Assembly (NCBI GenBank): GCA_940671915.1
Contig: CALNVZ010000174.1
Coordinates: forward strand, 75,266,199 to 75,330,198
Direction of reading: 5' to 3'
Origin: Paracentrotus lividus
Taxonomy: Eukaryota; Echinodermata; Echinoidea; Camarodonta; Echinidae
DNA: 64,000 bases
In this document: positions 13,103 to 24,825 of the stretch, piece after piece
Numbering within the stretch: position 1 is the stretch's first letter
How the letters are laid out: every line of letters starts with the position of its first letter
The notes under the pieces: generated by a model
Told to the model about the DNA's origin: nothing
Databases searched by the model: none
The model's input: only the letters and a program-made list of their open reading frames with translations
Program-made: the position numbers and the translations under genes

Positions 13103-13671
13103 AAAAATGTATCCGTTTTTCAAATGATATTATGCAACGCTATTATGCCAATGAGTATTAATATTCTCCATTGTAAGATTTGTATCATTTTCTCCGTATG
13201 TTGATGATCAAGGGGGAAAATGAATTCGGTGTTCTTTGTTTTATCCTTTACAACTACAAGACATGTTCATGATATATATTTTTTTTTTTAAGTTCAGTCG
13301 TCAAAAGCAAGACAGGAGATATGAGCGTAATGATATATCTGAAATCCAGGATTTCGTTCAATAGTTTTCCAGCTGCAGACAAGGCAGCGGAGATTGCTTT
13401 ATTTAACGAAGAACATGCAACGTTTATTGATCAATCTCGTCTAATTTGTTGAGTGAATTGCACACATTATATGCGCCAATCGGAGAGTGTATATCAAGCT
13501 TTTATGACCGAGCTGAGTGGTTTTGTCATTGGAAGGAGGTCCGGTGCCTCGATTCAGGCAAGTCTCGAATACCAATGCTAAAAAAATCTAAAATTTGACA
13601 AATATAACTACACTTGAATTTGGAGATAACACACCATTAACTGGAGCCAAGTACTTTCAAACATCGCAAGG
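12416..13671. other. Non-coding stretch with TA microsatellite
   Basis: Contains a TA dinucleotide run at about 13046-13101. Otherwise unique-looking DNA with short unrecognised frames. Confidence 0.5.
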
Positions 13672-13729
13672 TTTGTACCAAGGGGTCTCGGAGACATTTA
13701 CAAAAACTCAAAAATGACCATTGTAATTA

Positions 13730-14280
13730 CACTCTAAAACTGAAGTGCTAATTTCTGGGTGCTCGTATAGTGACTGCACTTGAAGTGCTATATCAGCACC
13801 TGAAGTGCTATTTTAGCACTTGCAAAAGTGTTAATTTATCAACTAAAAAATGTTCAATGTCGGTATGTGATTCTAACCGGTTCCACCTAGACATGGAAGA
13901 GTACTGCTGACGTTACCAATAGACCAAAGGAGATCTCGCTAACTGGCTTTAAATATGACAGCATAGTAGATGATATGGCAAATTTGAAGAAAGTTCGTCA
14001 TGCAACAATATGATCTACTAGCAATCGCGAGATGTGAATTGGTCTAACGTGCTCGTCAGCGCTTCTCATGCAAGGGACCCAGGTTCGAATCCCTACGAAG
14101 TCACGCCGTTTTTGCCCATTTTTGCCTGTTTTTGCTGAAAGTTCAGCTCACGTGAAAGTGCTAAAACAGCGCTTTGAGTGCAGTTAAACAGCACTTTGAG
14201 TGCAGTCACTATGCAAGCTCTTGAAAAGAAATGATTTTAGCCTTTGAAGAGCTAAAAACAGCACTTCAGTTTTTAGAGTG
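13730..14280. mobile_element. CACT-ended element with AGTGCT word array (551 bp)
   Basis: Termini are CACTCTAAAACTGAAGTGCT at the left and its near-perfect complement at the right, flanked by TA on both sides as in Tc1/mariner-type insertions. AAGTGCT or AGCACTT recurs throughout both ends. The core at about 14038-14095 is tRNA-like: TTGGTCTAACGTGCTCG resembles an A box and GGTTCGAATCC at 14082-14092 is a B-box consensus. No transposase frame. Related in design to 14751-15428 and 24248-24823. Confidence 0.85.
14082..14092 (+). promoter_or_regulatory. RNA polymerase III B-box-like sequence
   Basis: GGTTCGAATCC matches the tRNA B-box consensus exactly and lies 40-50 bases after an A-box-like segment. 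Cloverleaf stems do not pair well, so this is a tRNA-derived relic, not a working tRNA. Confidence 0.55.
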
Positions 14281-14750
14281 TATGCTCTCCTTTTTCTTCT
14301 TTTTTTAATTATTATTTTTATAGCTTTCCAGTCCCCCACTTTTGAAAACACCACGCAGCCCCTGCGTAAATTTCAACGAAATCATATGTAGATGACTTCA
14401 TACCTTACCGCATCTCTACCAACACCCTCCAGATTTCCTAGGGATTAAATTTTGTCTTCCAAGTCGTATTGACTTTGTACTTCATATTCAGCCTCTCTGT
14501 GATGTGGTAGGGAGGTCTGGTATAGAGGTTGGTAAACATTACACTCTCGATTTCAACCGCTAACACTCTTTGCCTGTAGGTAACTTTTTTTAAAGAGAAA
14601 CGAAGCGGAAGTTATACCGAGTGTTGAGGTTTTTTTTTTGTATTTTGCTTTTTGTATTATTTTGTTCTATATTTTCCCGTCTTCAAACTTTCCCATCTTC
14701 ATCAGCACTTTAACCTGTCGAGGTAGCTAAATTACTTTTTCCCCCTTGTA

Positions 14751-15428
14751 CACTGCAAAAACTGGGGTGTTATATTTAACACCACGGGTGTTAAATATAA
14801 CACCCGCCCGGAATCTATATCCGACCACACCCACTGGTGTTATATTAAAACCAATTTTGGTGTTAGAAATACATTATTAAAACTATTGGGTGTTATTTTA
14901 ACACCACATCCTGGCGTTAATTTGACACTTTTCGTGGTGTTAATTTCTAATTTGATACCAGTGGGTGTTGATTTCACTGGCGTAAATTTGTATAGAATGC
15001 TATGAATCTGGGGGATATTATGTAATAATACAAAGCGTCATCCGCCTGATGAATAGATAGCACGAGCGGATTTACGCTAGTGAGTGGTTGAATCGATTCT
15101 AGTTGGTGTTAATTTAACACCAATCGGTGTGGTCGGATATAGATTCCAGGGCCGGTGTTAAATAACACCAGCTTTTGGAGTTAAAAAATATTCAGTTAAC
15201 TTCATAAACTAAAACTAAATTTACTGCTATATTTGTGTTCATGATATCTATAATTAAAATATATCAAATGATATTACTTTTACCTGCAAAAATTTCAACA
15301 AAGTGCTTTTTCAGAATTTGTCTTGACACCAAGTGGTGTTAGAGAGATAGCAATCTGATTCCGAAATCTAACACCACAAATTTAACACCCGCATGGTGTT
15401 GCATATTTAACACCAGCGTTTTTGCAGT
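14751..15428. mobile_element. CACT-ended element with GGTGTTA word array (about 678 bp)
   Basis: Left end CACTGCAAAAACTGGGGTG and right end ...CCAGCGTTTTTGCAGT are inverted. A TA precedes the left end, while the right flank is eroded. GGTGTTA or TAACACC occurs more than a dozen times, often as palindromic pairs. A longer arm (GGAATCTATATCCGACCAC at 14811, complement at about 15128-15150) adds symmetry. At its centre a smaller inverted pair, CACTGGCGTAAAT near 14977 and ATTTACGCTAGTG near 15071, may be a further nested element. No coding frame. Confidence 0.85.
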
Positions 15429-15429
15429 C

Positions 15430-15612
15430 GTTTATAAACGACTTTTTTTATCCCCGGCGCATGCGCAAATAGTCATTCTCCCCTGATACGCCCACCTCGT
15501 GAGTAATTATAGTCCACCTCGTGAAAAAGGTCTTAAAACGAAGACTAATTATTGTAGTTATGCTTATGAATATTATTAATGCCGTTTCGTACTAGTCGGC
15601 GTCAACACTCAA
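15430..15612. other. Non-coding gap
   Basis: Nothing recognised between the CACT-ended element and the tRNA-like relic. Confidence 0.4.
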
Positions 15613-15690
15613 AGCCGAGTGGTATGATACGCAGACTCCCAATCAGAAGGGTTGCAAGTTTGATTCCCATAAATTCCGTTTTTATGATTG
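15613..15690 (+). pseudogene. tRNA-derived relic or SINE head
   Basis: AGCCGAGTGGTATGATACG resembles a tRNA D-arm/A box, and CAAGTTTGATTCCC about 40 bases later resembles a B box. The anticodon arm does not form a clean five-pair stem and no CCA end follows. Probably a degenerate tRNA-derived repeat. The frames over it on both strands are not genes. Confidence 0.45.
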
Positions 15691-16284
15691 ATAGGTTTAG
15701 GAACACGCTAAGGATCGCCCTTACAAGAAGAGACAGCGTCATGGTAAAGGGGGTAGTGCAGGGGATAGCAAAGTAACTAGTATACATTCAAGTCCCTCTC
15801 ATGGAATAAAATTATGTGTTTTTTTGGGGGGAGGGGGGGGGGAGGGGGCGGGGGTCGTTGGACCACAAGCTGTGGTAAACTCTGAAAAAATAGATTTTAA
15901 GGCCATCCACCTGTTAAATGGTAAACTGAACTTTTAGGAATGACACAGATTAGAATTAATTAATGAAGATCCGAAACGATTTTTTTTATTTATTTATTTT
16001 TTGTTGTTGAGTGATTGACTGTTTCCCCTTTGCCTCACATCCATAAAGCGTACTCTGGTAATGCGTAACGCTTTTGTTTTCATAATCATACAAGCGGAAA
16101 GATGATTGATGGCACTTACTTGTCGACGATAGCTAATAACCTGCATTAGCGATCTGAAGTTCATGATTGTTTCAATCAATATCGTTAACATTGTTACACA
16201 GGAATCTACTCTCATTTGCCTTAAACAATTTATCACCTTCATTGTATAGTTCACTATATAATACAGTAGCAGTTCAATTATTTC
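15691..16284. other. Non-coding stretch with G run
   Basis: G-rich homopolymer segment at about 15826-15855. Otherwise unremarkable. Confidence 0.45.
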
Positions 16285-16436
16285 AAATTAGGAGGGGGGG
16301 CGGCAGCCTCACGAAATGAAAGATAGGAGGGACAGCCCAAAATTTTGCCATTATAACAGTCAATGAGTGGTTAAAAAGGGGACACGCCTGTTGCGCGCCC
16401 CCCCCCCCCCCCTTCATGAACCTTGATCCGCCACTG
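16285..16436 (-). mobile_element. hAT-like fragment with CAGTGGCGGATC end
   Basis: On the minus strand this starts CAGTGGCGGATCAAGG and a G run, the familiar beginning of hAT-derived elements in invertebrate genomes. The opposite end (near 16285) shows no matching inverted terminus, so the copy is probably truncated. Confidence 0.6.
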
Positions 16437-16837
16437 AAATACTCTCCCAGTTGTGTTGATGAGTTCAAGTGGAGTGGATGGATAGTTTGATTTTATTTGT
16501 TATTGATTTGCCATTGTATTGGCAATGTTGTTTCGATATTGTGCTTTGTTCGTATAAGTGATTAATGGGTTGACAAATGACATGCAGGAAATAATTCAAT
16601 AGACCAATTTGAAGTGCCAATTTACTATAGTATCAGAGCTGCGTTTTGATACAACTGTGGAAAATATTAACACCCCTAAAATATTGGGAAATTTACATTA
16701 GAACTGTACGTCGATGAAACTGAACGATTTCATTTTATGAGAACAGCGCAAGTAATATGTTTCGTTTTGCCAGAGCACTTTAAGTTTCCGGATCATTTTA
16801 CCTTAATTTCGCAAAATTAATTTCATTAGAGATTTGG

Positions 16838-17102
16838 TTGATAATAATAATAATAATATCGTTTTATTTACCCAGGGTAGCCACAGACTTCAGTTCTGAC
16901 AACTGTTCTCCCAGCGGGCCCTGTATGATATTATTATTACCCTCAAGCTCCTTGTTAAAAGGCAACTTTAGGTACCATTTTTGTAAGTCTTTGGTATGAC
17001 CAAGGAGGTTTGGCCGGGTTTCGAACTCACGACCTCCCGTTCATGAAAGCAAGAAAGGCTACTTTTTTAAGGGCGCTCTAACCGATTGAGCTATCATGTT
17101 CG
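16838..17102 (-). mobile_element. tRNA-headed SINE
   Basis: On the minus strand: an A-box-like TAGCTCAATCGG (plus-strand 17082-17093), a B-box-like GAGTTCGAAACC (17018-17029), a body with GGGCCCGCTGGGAGAAC, and a 3' end GGGTAAATAAAACGATATTA followed by ATT repeats. The A-to-B spacing is longer than in a tRNA because about 25 extra bases sit in the anticodon arm. The tail matches 4646-4782, proving dispersal. It encodes no protein and relies on a LINE for movement. Confidence 0.85.
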
Positions 17103-17910
17103 ATCATGATGCAGTACCAGGTATCCATGCTTTTTTATCACTATTTTCGTCTACTCAAAAAGCGAGTAATTTTAATAATACGGCGTATACAAGTTTGATG
17201 AAGACGTGCCAGAATATAATATAGCAAACAAGGGGTCAAACAAAATTAATGAAGTAGTATGATTTTACGAAACTGGAAGTGGGAAAATGCTCATAAAGAA
17301 GTTTACACAAGTTCTTGTAGGTTGTGTAAAATAACAACCAAAGAAAGTAAATTGTAGTGTGCGTGTGTATTCAAATATAACTTTCTTTTTTTTCTTTTTT
17401 TTCTTTTTTACGAAACCTAAAAAGACTTTTGTAAAGAAAAATTGTGTGTGTAGCCTGTAGGGCCTTATTCTCTTTGTTTGTATAATGATATTGTATTTGT
17501 CATCGAAACTTTAAAAACTTAACTTTTATCAACAACTTTACGTTATCAAAAACCGCTTGATTTGATTTGATCAAACTGTATGTTGATGCAGTCTGTATTT
17601 AATAAAACGGCACAAGTTCGAAACATATATTTATTTAGTATGACAATAAATCACAACCTGGTAGCATAACTTTTGTTTTACAAAAGCAACTTATTTAAAC
17701 TGAAATGTATCAGCAAGAAAAATATTTTACTTTTAATTTGATATACAGCGCTTGAGAAGATTTCATAAAATTATTTTTCCCCGCTTGTACAATTTTTTAT
17801 ACAGACTTACATGCCCTATTTTGTAATAATTAATTACCTTGGATCATGTTTCTATGTATCAATACGATACCTTATTTCCTCACGATTTGAAACCCGTAAC
17901 TGATACCATA
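17103..17910. other. Non-coding stretch, no gene recognised
   Basis: AT-rich DNA with pyrimidine runs near 17385-17410. No element ends. Confidence 0.45.
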
Positions 17911-18416
17911 AGAGTGTGTTCAATGTCCAGTTTCAAATTTAAACATGAATCATGATGCAAAACGCAATTACAAAACGCTGATATAAAGAGAAACAAAGTG
18001 AGTGTTCATTGTCCCCCATCCCCGGTCGTAAAAGTAAACGTGTTTAAAATCTTAATTTAAATTTAAACGCCGAAAATTTAAACGCCGAAAAAGATGCGTT
18101 TTGAAACACAATCAGCTTCAATTTTACGACCTTGAGCATCGCGATTGCAACGAAATGCGACACTGAACAGTATTCAGTTTTCAAACGTGTTTAAATGTGC
18201 TCTCGCAATGGAAGTTTCCGGTGCAAGTGAAAAAAGGAGAAGACGTTTGTTTTTTGAGAGCGGGGTATTTAAAGACGATGGAAATATAATCAGCTTTAAA
18301 TTTTGGACACTGAACGGTGCACCGCTAATCGCGTCTGTGTTTGTGTTTTGTAATTGCGTTTTCTATCATGATTCATGTTGGCGTATAAATTTGAAACTGG
18401 ACATTGAACACACTCT
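17911..18416. mobile_element. GAGTG-ended element, copy 1 (506 bp)
   Basis: Inverted termini AGAGTGTGTTCAATGTCCAG at the left and the complement at the right, extending about 40 bases. TAA adjoins GAGTGTG on the left and follows CACACTC on the right, compatible with a 3-base duplication of PIF/Harbinger type. The second copy, 28439-29444, is in the opposite orientation. The 111-codon frame at 18145-18480 is terminal-repeat sequence in translation. Confidence 0.85.
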
Positions 18417-18680
18417 AAGCGTCGAGGCCAATACAATATTTGTTTTGAAATACTATATAGACATGATAGATGTAAATTGAGGACGTTGATTATAGTTTCA
18501 TGTACTCAACGCATGCAATGTTTATGACTAGTGTGTGTTGAGGGATGATATTTTGTAATTAAAGTCCCTGACCGGACCGAGAAATAAAAACCCAAATTAC
18601 ATATACAACGAAAGCTAATACTTTTTCATAATACAACAATTCCAAATTTAAGCATTTTCATTTTCCATTTAGAAAGCATT
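18417..18680. other. Non-coding gap
   Basis: No feature seen. Confidence 0.4.
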
Positions 18681-19040
18681 TCATTAAAAAGGTGATCGAA
18701 CCTCAACCAGGCCATCCCTCCCAAATATTCGAAGAGGTACTAGTACCCCTATTTTAATGGCGCGGCTGATGACGTCAAATAATGTTAACGGAATGCTACA
18801 TGCTTAATGCTGAATGAACTTGCCCTTTCATTTCATAACAATAGAATTCTAGCACACATGGGGTCTATTGTTCTGACATAGCAATACAAACGTGTTTTCT
18901 AAAGGCTAATCCCAGTCATGCCTGGCCGTAGCATTCCCTTAACATTCTTTGACGTCATCAACTGCGCCATTAAAATAGGGGTAACTTTTCGAGTATTTGG
19001 GAGGGATGGCCTGGTTGAGGTTCTATCACCTTTTTTATGA
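18681..19040. mobile_element. Foldback element with about 110-base arms (360 bp)
   Basis: Left arm from TCATTAAAAAGGTGATCGAA to GGAATGCTAC matches the complement of the right arm with few differences. A TGACGTCA octamer sits in each arm at 18770-18777 and 18950-18957. The loop is about 130 bases with no coding frame. Only one copy is seen here. Confidence 0.85.
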
Positions 19041-19979
19041 ATACTGTTATGAAATTTGAATTTATTTTTTGATATTTGCGTTATACGCCTACTTAGCTCT
19101 CAATAGATGTAAGGTTGTATTTACTCTGTCCACGGTCTTTAACTGCATTTGATATTTTTCCAAGTCTATGTGAAACTTGTAAATGGACAAACCACGATGG
19201 AGACCAATAGTAAGCATCTAGCAGTCATTACAATTGACCTCACTTACCACAATACACTCAACATTAGAAAACACGCAATGTCTTAGATCTGTATTGCAGA
19301 AGAAAGAGGGGGAGAATATTTTTATTACAGCTTTATTCCCCCTCAGTGTCATCAGGCGTATAATTGAAATATATTGTCATGAGTAAATTATTTGGAAATA
19401 AATAGATAAATTAAAAAAAAATAATAATAATAAATAATGAATTAGTTAATAAAGCAAAAATATAAACAAAAAGTAAATAAAGAAAATTAATGAATCAATA
19501 TGGATTAAGAGTTTTCTTTGGCCAGATAAGTTGATGTTTCTAGATAACGAATGCTTTTGCGCAAAAATATGATTTTGCTCATATTTCACACTAATGTTGT
19601 TTGTCGGCAAGGGTAATTGATTGATGATCTCTCGAAACTATTGGTCGAAACCAAAAGGAACATTCTAGTTCAAAACAACAAACAGATAACAATGAGAGTA
19701 TTAATTTCTGATATTTTTTGTTTGACTGGATAATGAAGAAATGTTAAAAACACAACTTACGAGCGAGAGCCGATACAATTCTAGATCATTGAGCGAGAAG
19801 ATTCGATCACGTTCATATTTATCATGGCTTTGTTTCCGACCTTGATGGAGAGTCGAATCAAATAGTACAAATAGGATATGCAGCCATATCTATAACAGCT
19901 AAGCAATAAGCAAGGAATGATAATATGATCTATAAAGGTTGTCAACAAATATTGTATGAATGAAATGTGATTGTATTTT

Positions 19980-20027
<48 letters not shown>

Positions 20028-22830
20028 CACTAAAAATCAAATGCAGTACTTGGACAGTTATACACAATACAACTTGATTATCGGGATATTGTGTTTTCTG
20101 CTCGACTTTGCTTTACACTGACTTTAGAAATACCAATACAATCATGTCAAAGACATCTTGGTCGCAGATCCAGGACACTACCAAAGCTTCAGATCAGCTA
20201 TTCGACCTATGTGAACGCATTCATTGCCAACTAAATGAACTCACGATGACGTTCAAGTACTTGGACTATGGACTCTTTAGCTCTTATATATATATATATA
20301 TATAAAAACATAAAATACGATTTCATTTCATATCTGATTACAGCTTGGCGGTGCAACGACATCTTACTGGATCAAAGGCTCTTGGAAAACAAGGATATAT
20401 ATCTAGGACAGCTTGAGTGTGAGTATGAATTGTAATGAAAATTATGTAATTGCAGGATATATGTCTTTGGAATATTTGCACATATAGTCTAGATTCTGAA
20501 TGTACGTTATTTACCAAACATCAATATATTTTGTCAACATCTGGTACGTTTACTGCTATTGAATACAATAAAAATGTCACGAAAGTGCATCCTCTGCAAT
20601 TGTGTTTTGGTCATGTGTGTACAGTATGAACGTGTACAGGTATAGATATTCCTTTTATCACTCTGCAGAATACTATATTAAATACGTGTACATGTTTAGG
20701 GTCACACTATTATGTCGATATTCATTGAGTGCGACGATCAGGTTGGCTTGTAAGTTTCATTGAAGAAGAACAACAAGTTTTGAATAATGAATTCTTAAAT
20801 CAATTGTTTATCGAATGAATCATTCGAATTGTTAAAAGATTCCATTTCTTAGAAGACCATGAGTCAATCTACTTGTTTTGTTTATTTGTTTATTTATTTG
20901 TTTGACTTTGTGGGGGAAATATATCGTTTGAAAACGCTATTATGATCACCTGGTAGCTTTTATGACTAGCATGAACTATTAAAACAACGAACAAAAAAAT
21001 AAAAAAATAAATATAGGAAAGTTGATTGCGTAAATCATAAAATATACCACACGTTAAAAAAGCAATTGAATTATATTTGTCTTACATGTAATTATGGTAT
21101 AGAGAGTATATCGATAATTAAGCCTTGATTATAATTGAAAAAATGAAAAAGGCGTTGAATGATAGAAAAATAAAGGGAAAACCTCGAGAAAAAAAATGAA
21201 AGTGCAAAGTTCTCATGAATGATGTTTTCTGAAAAGGTTGATGATGATACATTATCGTTCAATGTCATGGATGTGGAAGAATTGACCACATATATGTATG
21301 TCATGTTGAATAATCGGCGTGATGTTGTAAAGCCGAATACTCACATTCTTCTTCCAAGCATTTCCCGGAGAGTGCAATCAACCTTCGAAAGTACAGATAT
21401 GATATTTAAAAAAAGAACAAAAAAAGGAGGAGGCTTTTTGAGGAGGTTTTGAAAAGGTAATGTGAAAATTTAAAAAATAACATAGCGCTGCACTTTTATT
21501 TTTATTTTTTTACTGCTTACTCTTTTTAAATAAATTGCATTATACATGTTGAATGCATTTTGTTTTTTTTACCAGCCCTTGTGCTATGTATCTAAAAAAA
21601 ATGCAAAGGTAATGTAAAAACTAACAACAACATTTATAGGGTTTTAGCCATTCTTTAACCATTAAAAAAAAAAGTTATGTTGATGAAAGCCCTCGGCCCC
21701 CCCCCCCCCCCCCCCCACAATTCGACTGCATGTATCTCCCTTTATTATTCGCGTTCCTCCATACATCTTCAATCTATTCTTTAGAATATTTTACAGTTCG
21801 ATTATGGCCACATGTCATGAGTTGGGTGAAAAATGCGTTACATGTCAAAAAAATTGTAGAAATGTACATTGTCACAATCAAACATCTCTAGTTTCTTAGT
21901 AGTAATTCAGACATGTATAAAAGTATATATATATTGAAAGCAGAGATTGAAAGGAAGATGATTAACATATTTGTGTGCCTGTGTAGGGTATGTTATAAAA
22001 GCTATACAGAGTGTTACAGGAAAAAGTGGTTTGAAAAAGTTCACAATTTTACCGGCAAATAATTTCTTAATCTTTTCACCAAATGAAACGAATCGTCTTG
22101 GATTGTGTTAATAAGACGCTATGCTTCTAAAAAATATAAACTTGTAATACAAAATTAATTTTTCTAACCGCGCTACAGGGTGTCAAAAAAGAAGAAAAAA
22201 TAGTGTAAAAAGGGCAAAAATCCTGTCTTTTACACTTGGATTACAACTCAAACAAAGTTTATTGCAAGTAATATGTGTCCACTGAGTGTGTATTTACATG
22301 CATGCGAAGAAAATGGCGAAAAAATAATAATTATTGTTATAAAATTGCATGTGACAATTGTTGATGCCTGCAATGCATTGTCTATGAGGATGTGTACATT
22401 AAGTAAGTTTTAATTGATTCATTAATTGATTAAATAACTTTTGAAAAATCTGCTTCACATTTATCTAGAACCACATAAATTCCCAAGAAAATGATATATC
22501 ACTAAACCCATAAGACCAATTGGCTGCAAAGATATAACGCAGCAAACAATAAGAAAGGAACAATAATGGGAATTCCCTATGCTTTAACACGTGCCTCCAC
22601 CGTAGGATCCTCCACCCCTTACCGTATCTACTAAAAGTTTCTTTGTATTAAAACTGTGAGCATAACAAAGCTGAAACTTCACAGATATGTAGCCTGATAA
22701 ATTATCTACAATATGAATTATTGCACAGCTTATGACTGTACATCATTTTCATGCTATGAGAAAAATGTGATAATTTTTCCTCCAAAATGTAACGCCTCCA
22801 CCCTTTTACTATACCCCAACTTGTGACACA
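19041..22830. other. Long non-coding stretch
   Basis: Low-complexity AAT-rich DNA at 19410-19500, a 46-base T run at 19982-20027, a TA run at 20285-20304, and a C run at 21698-21717. At 22006 and 22177 two ACAG-GTGT words resemble mariner-type termini but no complementary end was found. Frames such as 20108-20305 and 21219-21452 match nothing known. Confidence 0.5.
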
Positions 22831-22835
22831 TGACC

Positions 22836-22841
22836 ATATTA

Positions 22842-22895
<54 letters not shown>

Positions 22896-23007
22896 GTTCT
22901 ACATTGATGTCGGCCCCTCCCTCTTTCGTGTTAGTAACTTATTGGTGCTCTTAGGAGACATTATACATTAACACATTCTAGTTTCGTTCCTGTATTCTTA
23001 AACTCAA

Positions 23008-23051
<44 letters not shown>

Positions 23052-23063
23052 TCTCTCTCTCTC
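22836..23063. repeat. CT dinucleotide microsatellites
   Basis: TC/CT runs at about 22844-22892 and 23010-23063, with a shorter one at 23341-23362. The 124-codon frame at 23253-23627 crosses the last and has no recognisable domain. Confidence 0.85.
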
Positions 23064-24247
23064 TATCAGCTCGAGATTTTTTATGCTCTTTTCAAAAGCT
23101 TGTACTCATTTTCCCTCTCACGTCTTCCATTTTTTTTTCTTTCACGTTCAAATATTAGAACAAAATGTTGATGAAGAAAAGTAAATCTCCTCTTGTTACC
23201 TTAATTTTGTCTGTTCTTCATTTATCATTTCGGTTTCTCATTTCATTTTCTCATGCGACAATCATCACTCTCGTTTTACAATTCTATTTTACATGTAAGT
23301 GTCTTACTTCGTGAGCGCATGGGCACCCCTCCTCCACATCTTTCTCTCTCTCTCTCTCTCTCTCCCTCCCTCATGTTTTGTTTATGTATAATTGTACATA
23401 ATAAAGCTCTGCAGAGTCCTCTTGCTGATGAACATGATAAGAGGACATATTTTTTCCTACATTTGTATGTGAGCCATGTTCTTGACGCCAAACACAGTAT
23501 CCAATATAAAATCCACTTATGGAGGAATTGTTTGAGAGCGTGTGCTGAATCAAATGTAGGAAATTCTCATGAGCACATTATACATGATATAAGGATCAGC
23601 CATGGATTGCCAGAAAGAATTGTATAATGTCAGGCGAATACATGAAACTAACGCAAATTTACATCGTTTTCACAATAATACTAATCAACAATTTTGTTTT
23701 CATGACAATGAAATAAATTAATACTAACGTTTGATATGTTTAATGTTAATGGACATAATTCAATTAAATTTGCAATATTATGAAAACTTCTATATTATCT
23801 CTATAGGCATGATAGGTGATCGATAGATTTTATTGTATGTGTACACATGATATCTGTATTGATTCAATATCAAGTATTATTTAGTTAAACAGCAGCCCTT
23901 TATGTAGTATATATTTTGTCATTTGTCTGTAGTATTATTCAACCTCAAACGTACGAGAGACCTCCCCTGATTGAATGTAACAATAGAATTTGACGTTATT
24001 TGTCTCGATTGCAACCGTTTTTGCACAATAACTTGAATTAAGTATTGGCGTTGCCCCAGATTAGATTTGTAATCGACCGTGTCTTATTCAAAATAGAGCA
24101 ATACCTTTTTGTTTGGGATCTATTTCATAAATATTTTACGAATGACGCTATTTAATAGTCACCGTGTTTAACGTGATTCATTAGTTTAAAGAGCGTGAAA
24201 GGAAAGGGGGCCCGATATTTCAAAAAGAGGGCAAAAATGGACATTTA
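23064..24247. other. Non-coding stretch, no gene recognised
   Basis: AT-rich, no element ends or conserved frame. Confidence 0.45.
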
Positions 24248-24823
24248 CACTGTTAGAACGTGGTTTTAAAATTTCGCTGTTTAAAAAACGGTTGGTTTAA
24301 AAGTTAAACATTCTTATTTAATAATTAAACATTGATGTTTAAAACCGGAAAAGCGAAGTTTTATAGCTTTAAACAAGACCTGTTTAGAGACATATTACAC
24401 TTTATTAAACAGGTTTTGGTTTAAACAGGCTGAGGCAGATGTCACGTGATAGTCATGAGCTATGGCACCACTCTTTACATGCAAAGTAAATCAGCGCAAC
24501 ATTTCAATCATGGCGAAGGACTTATGCCTCACACATTAAAGAATTGTATGTATAGATGTGTTGCTCAGTGGATAGAGCGTCTGCCTTATAATCGAAAGGT
24601 CGCGAGTTCGATACCCTTCCGCGCTAACCAAAAGTTTGAGCGTTTTTATTTTGGGAGAGAAGCATTAAACAATACTTTTGATATTTTAAACAACCATTAA
24701 CAAGAGTGTTAAAGTTTTAAACAACTACAGGTTGTTTAATTTTTAAACAGCGTTGTGCGATTCACCGATTAACACGCAGTTGTTTAAGATTTTAATTAAC
24801 TTGTTTATTTTTTTCTAACAGTG
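24248..24823. mobile_element. CACT-ended element with GTTTAAA word array (576 bp)
   Basis: Inverted termini CACTGTTAGAA and TTCTAACAGTG, flanked by TA on both sides (24246-24247 and 24824-24825). GTTTAAA or TTTAAAC words recur across both ends. The core at 24559-24630 is tRNA-like: TTGCTCAGTGGATAGAG, an ATAA-containing anticodon-like arm, GAGTTCGATACCC and a terminal CTAACCA. No transposase frame. Same design as 13730-14280 and 14751-15428, with a different repeated word. Confidence 0.85.
24559..24630 (+). pseudogene. tRNA-like core of the CACT element
   Basis: D-arm/A box (TTGCTCAGTGGATAGAG, 24561-24577) and B box (GAGTTCGATACCC, 24604-24616) are clear, and the segment ends in CCA. A loop such as CTTATAA could hold a UAU (Ile) anticodon, but the flanking stem pairs poorly. 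A decayed tRNA-derived segment is more likely than a working gene. Confidence 0.5.
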
Positions 24824-24825
24824 TA

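Larger units (their letters stand above)
13672..14364 (+). mobile_element. hAT-like element interrupted by a CACT element
   Basis: Left part at about 13672-13727 (CAAAAACTCAAAAATGACC) and right part at about 14326-14364 (CCCCCACTTTTGAAAACACC) are the two halves of the repeat also seen at 10612-10805 and 37489-37690. The CACT-ended element at 13730-14280 sits between them, so it inserted later. Confidence 0.6.

Noticed and set aside
18145..18480. 111-codon plus-strand frame
   Set aside because: It lies inside the GAGTG element and extends past its right terminus. Part of it reappears in translation at 28330-28518 only because the terminal repeat recurs.
22006..22190. Mariner-like element suggested by ACAGAGTGT and ACAGGGTGTC words
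   Set aside because: Both words are in the same orientation and no complementary terminus was found downstream.
24559..24630. Functional tRNA gene, possibly Ile (UAU)
   Set aside because: A and B boxes are present, but anticodon and acceptor stems do not pair adequately and the segment is the core of a transposon.
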